DNA of 5,963 bases, from assembly GCA_023435545.1 (NCBI GenBank), contig JAEYRQ010000122.1, positions 1 to 5,963 on the forward strand. The letters run 5' to 3'. Below are positions 1 to 5,887 of the stretch, piece by piece. Both the position numbers and the translations under genes were made by a program. Each line of letters begins with the position of its first letter. The first letter of the stretch is position 1. The notes under the pieces are model-generated. The model had not been told where the DNA came from. It searched no databases and was given only the letters and a program-made list of their open reading frames with translations. Source of the DNA: Pseudomonadota bacterium. Its GTDB lineage: Bacteria > Pseudomonadota > Alphaproteobacteria > Rhizobiales > Tepidamorphaceae.

Positions 1-436
1 CGTCGGCGCGCGATTCGGCCGCCGCGACGTTCATTCGGGCATAGCGCGCCTCCAGCATCGCACCGATATTGTCGGCGACGCCCGACATCCGGTTGCTGCC
101 GACCGCCTCGCAGCGCGCCTGCTCGACCGCCTCGAACAAGGCCCGCGCGTTGCGTCCCTGCGGCAGCAGGCGGCGGTGGACGGACTGGTCGTGGCAGGTG
201 AGCCTCAGCGCCAGCGAGTCGGCCTGACCGCGGGCGATCGCCGCATCCTCGGGCGAGAGCTTGCGCGGCGGCTCTGGCAGGCGGATCGACTTGCCCGAGG
301 CACCGGCCCGATCGGCCGAGTAGGTGACCTCGACATCGGCCTTGCCGGCGATGGCGCGCGCGGTTGCCGCGACCGCGCGCTTGAACGGCTCGGTGGGGGC
401 CGAGCGGGGCGGAGTTCCGGGCTTGCGGTTGGTCAT
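1..436 (-). CDS. cobT: CobT, cobaltochelatase subunit (N-terminal part, cut by window edge)
   Basis: CobT is the VWA-type subunit of the aerobic cobaltochelatase CobNST, which uses ATP to insert Co2+ into hydrogenobyrinic acid a,c-diamide during cobalamin synthesis in the cytoplasm. Only the first 145 codons are present, and the frame stays open to the left edge. The protein begins MTNRKPGTPPRSAPTEPFKR, followed by a stretch typical of CobT N-termini: the shape LTCHDQSVHRRLLPQG, then ALFEAVEQARCEAVGSNRMS near residues 95-120. Family members are usually about 600 or more residues, with acidic middle and C-terminal VWA regions that would lie outside the window. The ATG at 434-436 is supported by GAGG (CCTC at 441-444 on plus) four bases upstream. 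It starts 25 bp after the cobS stop, so the two genes are almost certainly co-transcribed and their products form the CobST AAA+ complex. The identification rests on the N-terminal pattern and on adjacency to cobS. Confidence 0.92.
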   Translation of the reverse strand, partial: MTNRKPGTPPRSAPTEPFKRAVAATARAIAGKADVEVTYSADRAGASGKSIRLPEPPRKLSPEDAAIARGQADSLALRLTCHDQSVHRRLLPQGRNARALFEAVEQARCEAVGSNRMSGVADNIGAMLEARYARMNVAAAESRAD

Positions 437-461
437 GTCGCCTCGCCGCGTGCCTGTCCCG

Positions 462-1448
462 TCAGTTCAGCGCGATGTTCACCGTGGATTCGGGCAGCTC
501 CCTGCCGAAGCAGCGCTGGTAGAATTCCGCCACGATGCCGCGCTCCACCTCGTCGCACTTGTTGAGGAAGGTGAGCCGGAAGGCCAAGCCAATGTCGCCG
601 AAGATGTTGGCGTTCTCCGCCCAGGTCAGCACCGTGCGCGGGCTCATCACCGTCGACAGGTCGCCGTTCATGAAGGCGTTGCGGGTGAGATCGGCGACGC
701 GGACCATCCGCGACACGATCTCGCGGCCGGCGTCGCTCTGGTAATGCTTAGACTTGGCGAGCACGATGTTCACCTCGTCGTCGTGCGGCAGGTAGTTCAG
801 CGTCACCACGATCGACCAGCGGTCCATCTGGCCCTGGTTGATCTGCTGGGTGCCGTGGTAGAGGCCGGAGGTGTCGCCGAGACCGATGGTGTTGGTGGTC
901 GCGAACAGGCGGAACGCGGGGTGCGGCCGGATGACGCGCTTCTGATCGAGCAGCGTCAGCTTGCCCGACACCTCGAGCACGCGCTGGATGACGAACATCA
1001 CGTCCGGGCGGCCGGCGTCATATTCGTCGAAGACGAGCGCGGTGTTGGTCTGCAGCGCCCACGGCAGGATGCCGTCCCGGAATTCGGTAACCTGCAGCCC
1101 GTCCTTGATCACGATCGCGTCCTTGCCGACGAGATCGATGCGCGAGATGTGGCTGTCGAGGTTGACGCGGACGCACGGCCAGTTCAGCCGCGCGGCGACC
1201 TGCTCGATGTGCGTCGATTTGCCGGTGCCGTGATAGCCCTGGATCATGACGCGCCGGTTGTGGGCGAAGCCGGCGAGGTTCGCGAGCGTGGTTTCGCGGT
1301 TGAACTGGTAGTCGGGATCGACGTCCGGCACATGCTCGTCGGGCTCGGCATAGGCCGGCACTTCGAGATCGGAGTCGATGCCGAAGACCTGCCGGACCGA
1401 CACCTTCATGTCGGGAAGGCCCTGGGGCTCAGCAATTCCGGTCGTCAT
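462..1448 (-). CDS. cobS: CobS, AAA+ ATPase subunit of aerobic cobaltochelatase
   Basis: CobS is the MoxR-like AAA+ motor of CobNST (EC 6.6.1.2). It forms a ring with CobT and drives Co2+ insertion by CobN. The protein is 328 residues, the usual length for the family. Visible motifs are Walker [10 protein letters not shown] at residues 71-79 (K77), Walker B LVFDEYD at 138-144, sensor-1 ATTNT at 183-187, MDRW with a candidate arginine finger R210 at 208-211, and a sensor-2-like MSPRT at 268-272. The N-terminal arm (residues 14-50), with [11 protein letters not shown] and a [14 protein letters not shown] stretch, is also characteristic. The frame is open 56 codons further upstream, into the J-domain gene. 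I chose the ATG at 1448 because it has GGAGG four bases upstream and gives the standard CobS N-terminus. All key ATPase residues are present, so it should be functional. Confidence 0.97.
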   Translation of the reverse strand: MTTGIAEPQGLPDMKVSVRQVFGIDSDLEVPAYAEPDEHVPDVDPDYQFNRETTLANLAGFAHNRRVMIQGYHGTGKSTHIEQVAARLNWPCVRVNLDSHISRIDLVGKDAIVIKDGLQVTEFRDGILPWALQTNTALVFDEYDAGRPDVMFVIQRVLEVSGKLTLLDQKRVIRPHPAFRLFATTNTIGLGDTSGLYHGTQQINQGQMDRWSIVVTLNYLPHDDEVNIVLAKSKHYQSDAGREIVSRMVRVADLTRNAFMNGDLSTVMSPRTVLTWAENANIFGDIGLAFRLTFLNKCDEVERGIVAEFYQRCFGRELPESTVNIALN

Positions 1449-1452
1449 ACTG

Positions 1453-1457
1453 CCTCC
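1453..1457 (-). promoter_or_regulatory. Shine-Dalgarno that fixes the cobS start
   Basis: GGAGG on the minus strand, with four bases (CAGT) before the ATG at 1448. It is the reason for preferring the 328-residue CobS over the 384-residue open frame that runs into the J-domain gene. No convincing promoter is visible in the 76-bp gap (1449-1524), so cobS is probably read from the transcript of the J-domain gene. Confidence 0.8.
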
Positions 1458-1524
1458 AGATTGCGGACGGCATCCAGCCCTCCGTCGATCAGGTTGGGGT
1501 CTGTCGTGAAGCGGTGAGACAATA

Positions 1525-2163
1525 TCAGCAATCGCGGTAGAAGCCAGAGGCCTTGAGGGTTCCGTAGGCCTCGATGATCGCCCTGAGGCGATCCTCTTTC
1601 GACCGGTCGCCGCCATTCGCGTCGGGATGGTGACGCTTCACGAGTTCCTTGTATCGAAGCTTTATTTCGGGTCCCGTCGCCGTTTCGTCCAGTCCCAGCT
1701 CGTCCAGCGAGCGGCGCTCCGCGTTGCCGATGCGCCGCTGCGACCGGCGCGCCGCCTCCTCGGGATCGGGCTCGTACTGCCGCGCCTCAGTGAAGAAGTC
1801 GAACGGATCGCGGAAGGTTCCCACGCCGAAGTGCGAACCGTTGCGCGGGCCGGAGCCGGCCGGCGCATGGGAGTTCGCGCCCATCGACCAGGTCGGCCGA
1901 TGGCCTGTCGCCCGGGACTCCAGCCAGGCTGTCACGTCGGCCTCCGACATGCCGGAGAACCAGTTGTAGGACTTGTTGTAGTCGCGGACGTGATCGAGGC
2001 AGAAATTGTAGTACTGGCCCTCCTGCATCCGCCCCTTCGGCGCGCGGTAGAGGCCGGGCCGCCGGCAGCCCTTCGCATCGCATGCAGGCACGCGCTCAGC
2101 CGCGACGCGCTCGGCGTCCGGGCGCACCCTGATGCGGTCGAACCATTTTGAATCCAGCTTCAT
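1525..2163 (-). CDS. J-domain (DnaJ-like) protein with C-terminal J domain and putative N-terminal metal site
   Basis: This 212-residue protein has a C-terminal J domain at about residues 152-209 with the invariant HPD tripeptide at 179-181 ([11 protein letters not shown]). It is therefore predicted to stimulate ATP hydrolysis by an Hsp70 (DnaK). It lacks the Gly/Phe region, the CxxCxGxG zinc repeats and the client-binding domains of true DnaJ, making it a class C J protein. The N-terminal half holds C28-x4-C33, then a basic APKGR stretch, then C55-x2-H58, which looks like a Cys3His metal-binding arrangement. The middle (about 85-150) is rich in polar and glycine residues and probably flexible. 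The start is either ATG at 2163 or the adjacent in-frame GTG at 2166 (213 residues). Neither has a Shine-Dalgarno, and the promoter position suggests a leaderless mRNA. It lies 76 bp upstream of cobS, an order I recall as common in Rhizobiales. A link to cobaltochelatase assembly is only inferred from position. Confidence 0.9.
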   Translation of the reverse strand: MKLDSKWFDRIRVRPDAERVAAERVPACDAKGCRRPGLYRAPKGRMQEGQYYNFCLDHVRDYNKSYNWFSGMSEADVTAWLESRATGHRPTWSMGANSHAPAGSGPRNGSHFGVGTFRDPFDFFTEARQYEPDPEEAARRSQRRIGNAERRSLDELGLDETATGPEIKLRYKELVKRHHPDANGGDRSKEDRLRAIIEAYGTLKASGFYRDC

Positions 2164-2171
2164 CACGCCCG

Positions 2172-2200
2172 ATTATGGTTTTGCAGGTGAATCGAGACAA
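2172..2200 (-). promoter_or_regulatory. Sigma-70-type promoter of the J-domain-cobS-cobT operon
   Basis: On the minus strand, TTGTCT (plus 2195-2200) is followed by exactly 17 bases and then CATAAT (plus 2172-2177). Both hexamers are close to TTGACA and TATAAT. A start point seven bases after the -10 falls at about 2165, within one to three bases of the GTG (2166) and ATG (2163) start candidates. The transcript would then carry essentially no 5' untranslated region, which fits the absence of a Shine-Dalgarno. The elements are read directly; their activity is inferred. Confidence 0.6.
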
Positions 2201-2226
2201 GCGACCCGACGCGGTCCTTCGCGCAT

Positions 2227-2238
2227 GGCAGGGCTGCC
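2227..2238. promoter_or_regulatory. Perfect dyad upstream of the bolA -35 box (possible operator)
   Basis: GGCAG-GG-CTGCC is a perfect 5-bp inverted repeat with a 2-base centre. It ends one base before the TTGACA box in front of bolA and lies 27 bp upstream of the -35 box of the divergent J-domain promoter. This suits a regulator site, but a dyad this short can occur by chance in GC-rich DNA. Confidence 0.25.
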
Positions 2239-2239
2239 G

Positions 2240-2268
2240 TTGACAGCGATGCAAACGCGCGGCACCAA
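2240..2268 (+). promoter_or_regulatory. Possible bolA promoter (strong -35, weak -10)
   Basis: A perfect TTGACA -35 hexamer lies at 2240-2245. At 17-base spacing the -10 would be CACCAA (2263-2268), a poor match to TATAAT, so use of this promoter is uncertain. If it is used, transcription would start at about 2275, the A of the bolA ATG, again predicting a leaderless mRNA. No Shine-Dalgarno precedes that ATG. Confidence 0.35.
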
Positions 2269-2274
2269 CGCCAC

Positions 2275-2544
2275 ATGAGAATACGCGACCGGATTGCCGA
2301 AAAGTTGACGACCGCCTTCGCGCCGCAGGCGCTGGAGGTGATCGACGAGTCGGACCGCCATCACGGACATGCCGGCTGGCGCGAGGGCGGCGAGACCCAT
2401 TTCAGGGTCAAGATCGTGTCCGGCGCCTTTGCCGGCAAGAGCCGGCTCGAACGCCACCGCATGATCAACACCGTTCTCGCCGACGAACTGGCCGATCGGG
2501 TGCACGCGCTGGCGATCGCGGCGGACGCGCCCGAGGCGGGCTGA
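2275..2544 (+). CDS. bolA: BolA family protein
   Basis: The 89-residue protein spans a whole BolA domain. Recognisable parts are an N-terminal helix (MRIRDRIAEKLTTAF), a strand with LEVIDESDRHHGHAG at 20-34, GGETHFRVKIVS at 38-49, the family signature FAGKSRLERHRMI at 52-64, and a C-terminal helix with VHAL at 76-79. His77 in that helix is the invariant ligand position used by BolA proteins to share a [2Fe-2S] cluster with a monothiol glutaredoxin. The loop histidines at 29-32 could supply the second ligand. BolA proteins act in iron-sulfur trafficking and iron sensing and, in enterobacteria, in cell shape and stress responses. No glutaredoxin gene is in the window. The gene is transcribed divergently from the J-domain operon and converges on the CNNM gene across a 31-bp gap (2545-2575) that shows no convincing intrinsic terminator. 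The start is the only sensible ATG; it has no Shine-Dalgarno. Confidence 0.93.
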   Translation: MRIRDRIAEKLTTAFAPQALEVIDESDRHHGHAGWREGGETHFRVKIVSGAFAGKSRLERHRMINTVLADELADRVHALAIAADAPEAG

Positions 2545-2575
2545 GCACGTCCGGTGCGTATGGTGACGATCGCGC

Positions 2576-3976
2576 CTATTCCAGCAGTTTTCCAGCCGAT
2601 TTGATCTCCGCCGGCTTCGCCTCGGCTGGCTCGGTCGGCTTGTTCTGCTTCGCCTCAACCTTCCCGGGCGCCTCCACCTTCCCGGGTTTGCCTGGTCTCG
2701 CAGCCGTCGCTGGCTTCGAAAGGGGTGTGATCCGGAGCGAGACGATGCGGTTGCGCATCTTGCGCATCACCTGGAAGCGGAAGCCGTGGAAGGTGAAGGC
2801 CTGGCCGGGCTCCGGAATCTGCCGTGCCTCGTGGATGACGAGGCCGGCAATCGTCGTCGCCTCGTCGTCCGGCAGGCTCCAGTCCATGTAGCGGTTGAGA
2901 TCACGGATCGGGACCGAGCCGTCGACGATGATCGAACCGTCGGCCTGCGGCCTGACGCCCTGCACCACGATGTCGTGCTCGTCGGAGATGTCGCCGACGA
3001 TCTCCTCGAGGATGTCCTCGAGCGTCACCAAACCCATAACCTCGCCGTACTCGTCGACGACCAGGGCGAAATGCGCCTTGCGCTTCAGGAAGGCGTTGAG
3101 CTGGTCCGGAAGCGACGTCGTGTCGGGAACGAACCAGGGCGCGGACATGATGCCGGCGATGTCGATCGCGCTGGCATCGCCCTTGGCCGCCGCCAGCGCC
3201 CGCAGCATGTCCCTGGCGTGCAGCACGCCGATGATGTTGTCGGGCTCCTCCTGCCAGAGCGGCAGGCGGGTGTTGGGGCTGGCCAGAACCTCCTGGACGA
3301 TCTTCTCGGGCGGATCGTCGGCATTGATGGTCCGCATCTCGGTGCGGTGGACCATCACGTCGGAGACCTCGAGGTCGCGCAGGTCGAGGATGCCCCCGAG
3401 CATGTAGCGGTCCTCCTTCACCACGGCGCCCTCGCTGTGGTGAAGGTCGATTGCGCCGCGCAACTCCTCGTGGGCGGACAGCAGCGACTGGCCGGCATCG
3501 ATCTTGGCGCCGAAGGCCTTCATCACATTGCGCACGATCAGGTCGATTGCCTTGGCGACAGGACTGAAGACCCAGACGACGATCCGGACCGGAGACGAGA
3601 CGGCGAGCGCGACGCGATCCGGATGCAGGATCGCGTAGGTCTTCGGCATTACTTCCGCGAAGACCACGACCAGCGCGGTCATGACGAAGGTGGCGTAGAC
3701 GACGCCGGCATCACCGAACAGAGAGATGAACAGGCTGGTCGCCATCGCCGAGGCGAGGATGTTGACGAGGTTGTTGCCGAGCAACAGCGCGCCGATCAGC
3801 CGCTCGCGCGCCTCCAGCAGGATATTGACGGCGCGCGCCCGCGGATCCGTCTTCTCGAGTTGGTGCATCCGCGCGCGCGAGGCTGCGGTCAGCGCCGTCT
3901 CCGAGCCCGAGAAAAAGGCCGAGGCGATGATCAGCGCAATGATCGCGCCGATGGTTATGCCGAGTGTGAGCGTCAT
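2576..3976 (-). CDS. CNNM/CorC (HlyC/CorC, DUF21-CBS) membrane transporter
   Basis: The 466-residue protein has the full CNNM/CorC architecture: a DUF21 membrane domain at about residues 3-190, a CBS pair at about 205-330, and a CorC_HlyC transporter-associated domain at about 345-418. The membrane part has hydrophobic segments near 4-22, 62-87, 91-109 and 127-148. It carries the conserved FSGSETALTA (22-31), GNNLVNI (67-73) and FAEVMPKTYA (106-115) motifs, whose Ser and Glu residues line the cation site in solved family members. The CBS region holds VVDEYGEVMGLVTLEDILEE at 306-325. Family members are linked to Mg2+ export or Co2+ resistance, and some relatives affect polyamine efflux; the 'hemolysin' name is historical. 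The true substrate cannot be told from sequence. A 46-residue Ala/Lys/Pro/Glu-rich tail (421-466) is low-complexity and probably disordered. The ATG at 3976 overlaps the aroB stop as ATGA and has GGAG three bases upstream; the 146 upstream in-frame codons lie inside aroB and are rejected. Confidence 0.93.
   Translation of the reverse strand: MTLTLGITIGAIIALIIASAFFSGSETALTAASRARMHQLEKTDPRARAVNILLEARERLIGALLLGNNLVNILASAMATSLFISLFGDAGVVYATFVMTALVVVFAEVMPKTYAILHPDRVALAVSSPVRIVVWVFSPVAKAIDLIVRNVMKAFGAKIDAGQSLLSAHEELRGAIDLHHSEGAVVKEDRYMLGGILDLRDLEVSDVMVHRTEMRTINADDPPEKIVQEVLASPNTRLPLWQEEPDNIIGVLHARDMLRALAAAKGDASAIDIAGIMSAPWFVPDTTSLPDQLNAFLKRKAHFALVVDEYGEVMGLVTLEDILEEIVGDISDEHDIVVQGVRPQADGSIIVDGSVPIRDLNRYMDWSLPDDEATTIAGLVIHEARQIPEPGQAFTFHGFRFQVMRKMRNRIVSLRITPLSKPATAARPGKPGKVEAPGKVEAKQNKPTEPAEAKPAEIKSAGKLLE
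2651..2686. repeat. 18-bp tandem duplication in the CNNM tail
   Basis: Two adjacent 18-base units, 2651-2668 and 2669-2686, differ at one position (A versus C). On the coding strand each encodes PGKVEA (residues 431-436 and 437-442), and the difference is synonymous (GTG versus GTT). A partial PGK copy precedes them at 428-430. This looks like small in-frame slippage expansion in a disordered tail. Confidence 0.85.
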
Positions 3977-5100
3977 GTCTCCGTCAGGCGCCGGGCAAGG
4001 AAGTCGCGAACAAGCTCGGCCGGGACGTCCCGGCGGACGAAGGTCCGGCCGATCCCGCGCGCGAGCACGAAGGTCAGCGAACCCCGCTCGACCTTCTTGT
4101 CCTGGCCGATCAGCGCGAGAAGCCTGTCGGCGCCCGGCAGGCCCCCCTCGATATGGTAGGGCCGGGTCGGAAGTCCAACCGCCGAGAGGTGGCGCACGAC
4201 CCGGTCCTCCTCGGAGGCATCGCACAGACCCAGTTCGGCGGAGAAGCCGAACGCCAGCACCATGCCGATCGCCACCGCTTCTCCGTGCACCAGGCGCTGG
4301 GAGAAGCCGGTGGCCGCCTCCAGCGCGTGGCCGAATGTGTGGCCGAGATTGAGCAGGGCCCGCTCCCCCGTCTCGCGTTCGTCGGCGGCGACGACGCGGG
4401 CCTTGGCGCGGCAACTCGTGGCGATCGCCCGGATCCGGGCCGGCCCGCCGGCGAATATCTCGCGCCAGCTGCCCTCGAGCCAGGAGAAGAACGCGGCGTC
4501 GTCGATGAGGCCATACTTGGCGATCTCGGCATAGCCGGCGCGAAATTCGCGCGGGCTCAACGTGTCCAGCAGCGAGGTGTCCGCGATCACCAGCGCCGGC
4601 TGGTGGAAGGCGCCGATCAGGTTCTTGCCGTGGCGGGTGTCGATGCCGGTCTTGCCGCCGACCGAGGAATCGACCTGGGCGAGCAGGCTGGTCGGCACCT
4701 GCACGAAGCGCACGCCGCGCCGGAGGATCGCCGCGGCGAATCCGGCCAGATCCCCCACCACGCCGCCCCCCAGCGCGACGACCAGATCGCCGCGCTCGAC
4801 GCGCGCATCAAGCAGCGCGCCGGTCACGCGCTCCAGTTCCGCGAAGCACTTGGAGGATTCGCCCGGCGGCACCGTCACGGTGGCGAGCGTCGCAATATCG
4901 CCGAGCCCGGCGGCGAGGGCCTCGGCGTGCAGGTTTGCGACCGTGCTGTCGGCGACGACAGCCACGCGGGAGCCGGGCGCCAGCGCGGCGATGCGGCCCC
5001 CGATCGCCGCCAGAGAGCCCGGCCCGATCACTATGTCGTAGGAGCGATCGCCCAGATCGACGCGGACAGTCTCGCCCGATGTCTGGAGTACCTCGTTCAT
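3973..5100 (-). CDS. aroB: 3-dehydroquinate synthase
   Basis: AroB (EC 4.2.3.4) converts DAHP to 3-dehydroquinate, the second step of the shikimate pathway, using NAD+ and a divalent metal in the cytoplasm. The 375-residue protein has the usual length. The NAD-binding glycine loop ALGGGVVGDLAGF is at 109-121, and the substrate/NAD motif PTSLLAQVDSSVGGKTGID is at 136-154. The three metal ligands by family alignment are E192 (in GYAEIAKYG), H254 (in NLGHTFGHALE) and H272 (in VHGEAVAIGM). The lysines K150 and K195 and the late QDKK segment (333-336) are also in place. The ATG at 5100 overlaps the aroK stop as ATGA, and its own stop overlaps the CNNM start the same way, so it is the middle gene of a coupled three-gene operon. 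A GGAGG lies 13 bases before the ATG, rather far, which fits coupling by reinitiation. Confidence 0.97.
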   Translation of the reverse strand: MNEVLQTSGETVRVDLGDRSYDIVIGPGSLAAIGGRIAALAPGSRVAVVADSTVANLHAEALAAGLGDIATLATVTVPPGESSKCFAELERVTGALLDARVERGDLVVALGGGVVGDLAGFAAAILRRGVRFVQVPTSLLAQVDSSVGGKTGIDTRHGKNLIGAFHQPALVIADTSLLDTLSPREFRAGYAEIAKYGLIDDAAFFSWLEGSWREIFAGGPARIRAIATSCRAKARVVAADERETGERALLNLGHTFGHALEAATGFSQRLVHGEAVAIGMVLAFGFSAELGLCDASEEDRVVRHLSAVGLPTRPYHIEGGLPGADRLLALIGQDKKVERGSLTFVLARGIGRTFVRRDVPAELVRDFLARRLTET

Positions 5101-5741
5101 TGTGCGGAATCCGCCTCCGGGTTGGGGCCAGACAGCCTGGCGGTCAGCGCCTCGATGATCTCGGCGACGACCTCGTCGTGCGGGACGTCGCGGCTGCGCA
5201 CGATGATGTCGGCGAGCGCATAGACCGGGTCACGCTCGAGGCTGAGGCGGCGCAGCTTGGCCGCCACGTCGCCGCCCTTGAGCAGCGGCCTGTCGTTGCG
5301 GCGCCGCACCCGACGCGCCAGGGTCGCTATATCCGCCTTAAGCCAGACGGAGAGGCCGCTGGCAGCGACGCTGTCCCGGGTCTGCTCGTTCATCCAGGCG
5401 CCGCCGCCGGTCGCCAGCACCTGGGGCCCCGAGCCGAGCAGCCGGGCGATCACCTTGCGCTCGCCCTCGCGGAAATGCGCCTCGCCGTGACGGGCGAAGA
5501 TGTCGGTGATCGAGGAGCCGGCGGCCGACTCGATCTCGGCGTCTGCGTCGACGAACGGCAGCCCCAGCCGCGCGGCGAGCCGACGTCCCACCGAAGACTT
5601 GCCGGCCCCCATCATGCCGATCAGCACGACGGAGCGGGTGCCAAGGGCCTTCCGCAGCGTCCGCGAATCCGGGATGCTGGCCGCGGGTCCCGGGTCCGGG
5701 CTGTCGGCCTGCGGCGCGGGGTCGGTCTGTGTAGCGTGCAA
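5097..5741 (-). CDS. aroK: Shikimate kinase
   Basis: AroK (EC 2.7.1.71) phosphorylates shikimate to shikimate-3-phosphate with MgATP, the fifth step of the shikimate pathway. Walker A is GMMGAGKSS at 42-50 (K48). DADAEIE at 65-71 supplies the Mg/shikimate aspartates (D67). HFREGE at 89-94 supplies shikimate-binding R91. LATGGGA at 109-115 is the Walker B/glycine motif. NDRPLL at 149-154 carries the lid arginine R151, and LERDPVYALAD at 168-178 carries R170. The protein is 214 residues, longer than the roughly 170-180 of compact kinases because of a Pro/Asp/Ala-rich N-terminal tail of about 35 residues and a short C-terminal tail. The start shown is TTG at 5741: an in-frame TAG lies 12 bases upstream, AGGA is 10 bases upstream, and the first in-frame ATG (codon 43) is inside the P-loop. 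GTG at codon 39 would also be too short. It is the first gene of aroK-aroB-CNNM. Confidence 0.93.
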   Translation of the reverse strand: MHATQTDPAPQADSPDPGPAASIPDSRTLRKALGTRSVVLIGMMGAGKSSVGRRLAARLGLPFVDADAEIESAAGSSITDIFARHGEAHFREGERKVIARLLGSGPQVLATGGGAWMNEQTRDSVAASGLSVWLKADIATLARRVRRRNDRPLLKGGDVAAKLRRLSLERDPVYALADIIVRSRDVPHDEVVAEIIEALTARLSGPNPEADSAQ

Positions 5742-5769
5742 GGCGAAACTGTCCTAATACGTGCCGGGC

Positions 5770-5785
5770 GCCCGCAGGCGCGGGC
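5770..5785. other. GC hairpin in the aroK upstream region
   Basis: GCCCGC (5770-5775) and GCGGGC (5780-5785) form a perfect 6-bp stem with a 4-base loop. It overlaps an 8-base palindrome GGGCGCCC (5766-5773). It lies 29-44 bases upstream of the aroK start, so it may fold in the aroK leader if transcription starts further out. It has no U-run and is not an intrinsic terminator. Confidence 0.3.
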
Positions 5786-5791
5786 AATATG

Positions 5792-5807
5792 GACTATTTC
5801 ACTAGTC
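5792..5807. promoter_or_regulatory. Dyad GACTA-N6-TAGTC between aroK and the divergent gene (possible operator)
   Basis: Two 5-base half-sites in perfect inverted symmetry are separated by six bases, so their centres are 11 bp (about one helical turn) apart, a spacing typical of dimeric regulators. The patch is AT-richer than its surroundings. On the minus strand it overlaps where a -10 element would fall 17 bp after a TTGTGT box at 5821-5826, although no good -10 is present. I could not define a firm promoter for aroK or for the plus-strand gene in this 146-bp gap (5742-5887). Confidence 0.3.
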
Positions 5808-5874
5808 GGGGGCGGGTCGCGACACAAGCGCGCAGCGCCGTGCACGCCCCGGCGGAGGGGTAGTACTTCCGGAC

Positions 5875-5883
5875 GGAGAGGGG
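5875..5883 (+). promoter_or_regulatory. Purine-rich ribosome binding site for the right-edge gene
   Basis: GGAGAGGGG ends four bases before the GTG at 5888. It supports that GTG, because the other nearby GTG (5883) opens a frame that stops after ten codons. Confidence 0.65.
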
Positions 5884-5887
5884 TGCG

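Noticed and set aside
324..1517. Plus-strand open frame of 397 codons opposite cobS
   Set aside because: Antisense shadow; cobS on the minus strand has all AAA+ motifs and a Shine-Dalgarno.
1449..1616. N-terminal extension of CobS by 56 residues
   Set aside because: The extension overlaps the J-domain coding sequence, is Arg/Pro/Ser-rich and unlike CobS; the ATG at 1448 has GGAGG at good spacing.
2545..2575. Possible terminator (GCAC-GTCCG-GTGC) between bolA and the CNNM gene
   Set aside because: The stem is only four base pairs and no T-run follows on either strand.
2173..2658. Minus-strand open frame of 161 codons opposite bolA
   Set aside because: Overlaps a full BolA domain on the plus strand and shows no family features.
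2786..4159. Long plus-strand open frame of 457 codons opposite the CNNM gene and the end of aroB
   Set aside because: Its product is Arg/His/Asp/Val-rich with no family features, and the minus strand encodes a complete, motif-bearing transporter. It is a GC-rich antisense shadow.
3977..4414. N-terminal extension of the CNNM protein by 146 residues
   Set aside because: It lies wholly inside aroB in another frame and is Arg/Gly/Pro-rich; the DUF21 domain begins directly at the ATG at 3976.
4153..5223. Plus-strand open frame of 356 codons opposite aroB
   Set aside because: Antisense shadow of a complete aroB; composition is Gly/Ala/Arg/His-rich with no recognisable domain.
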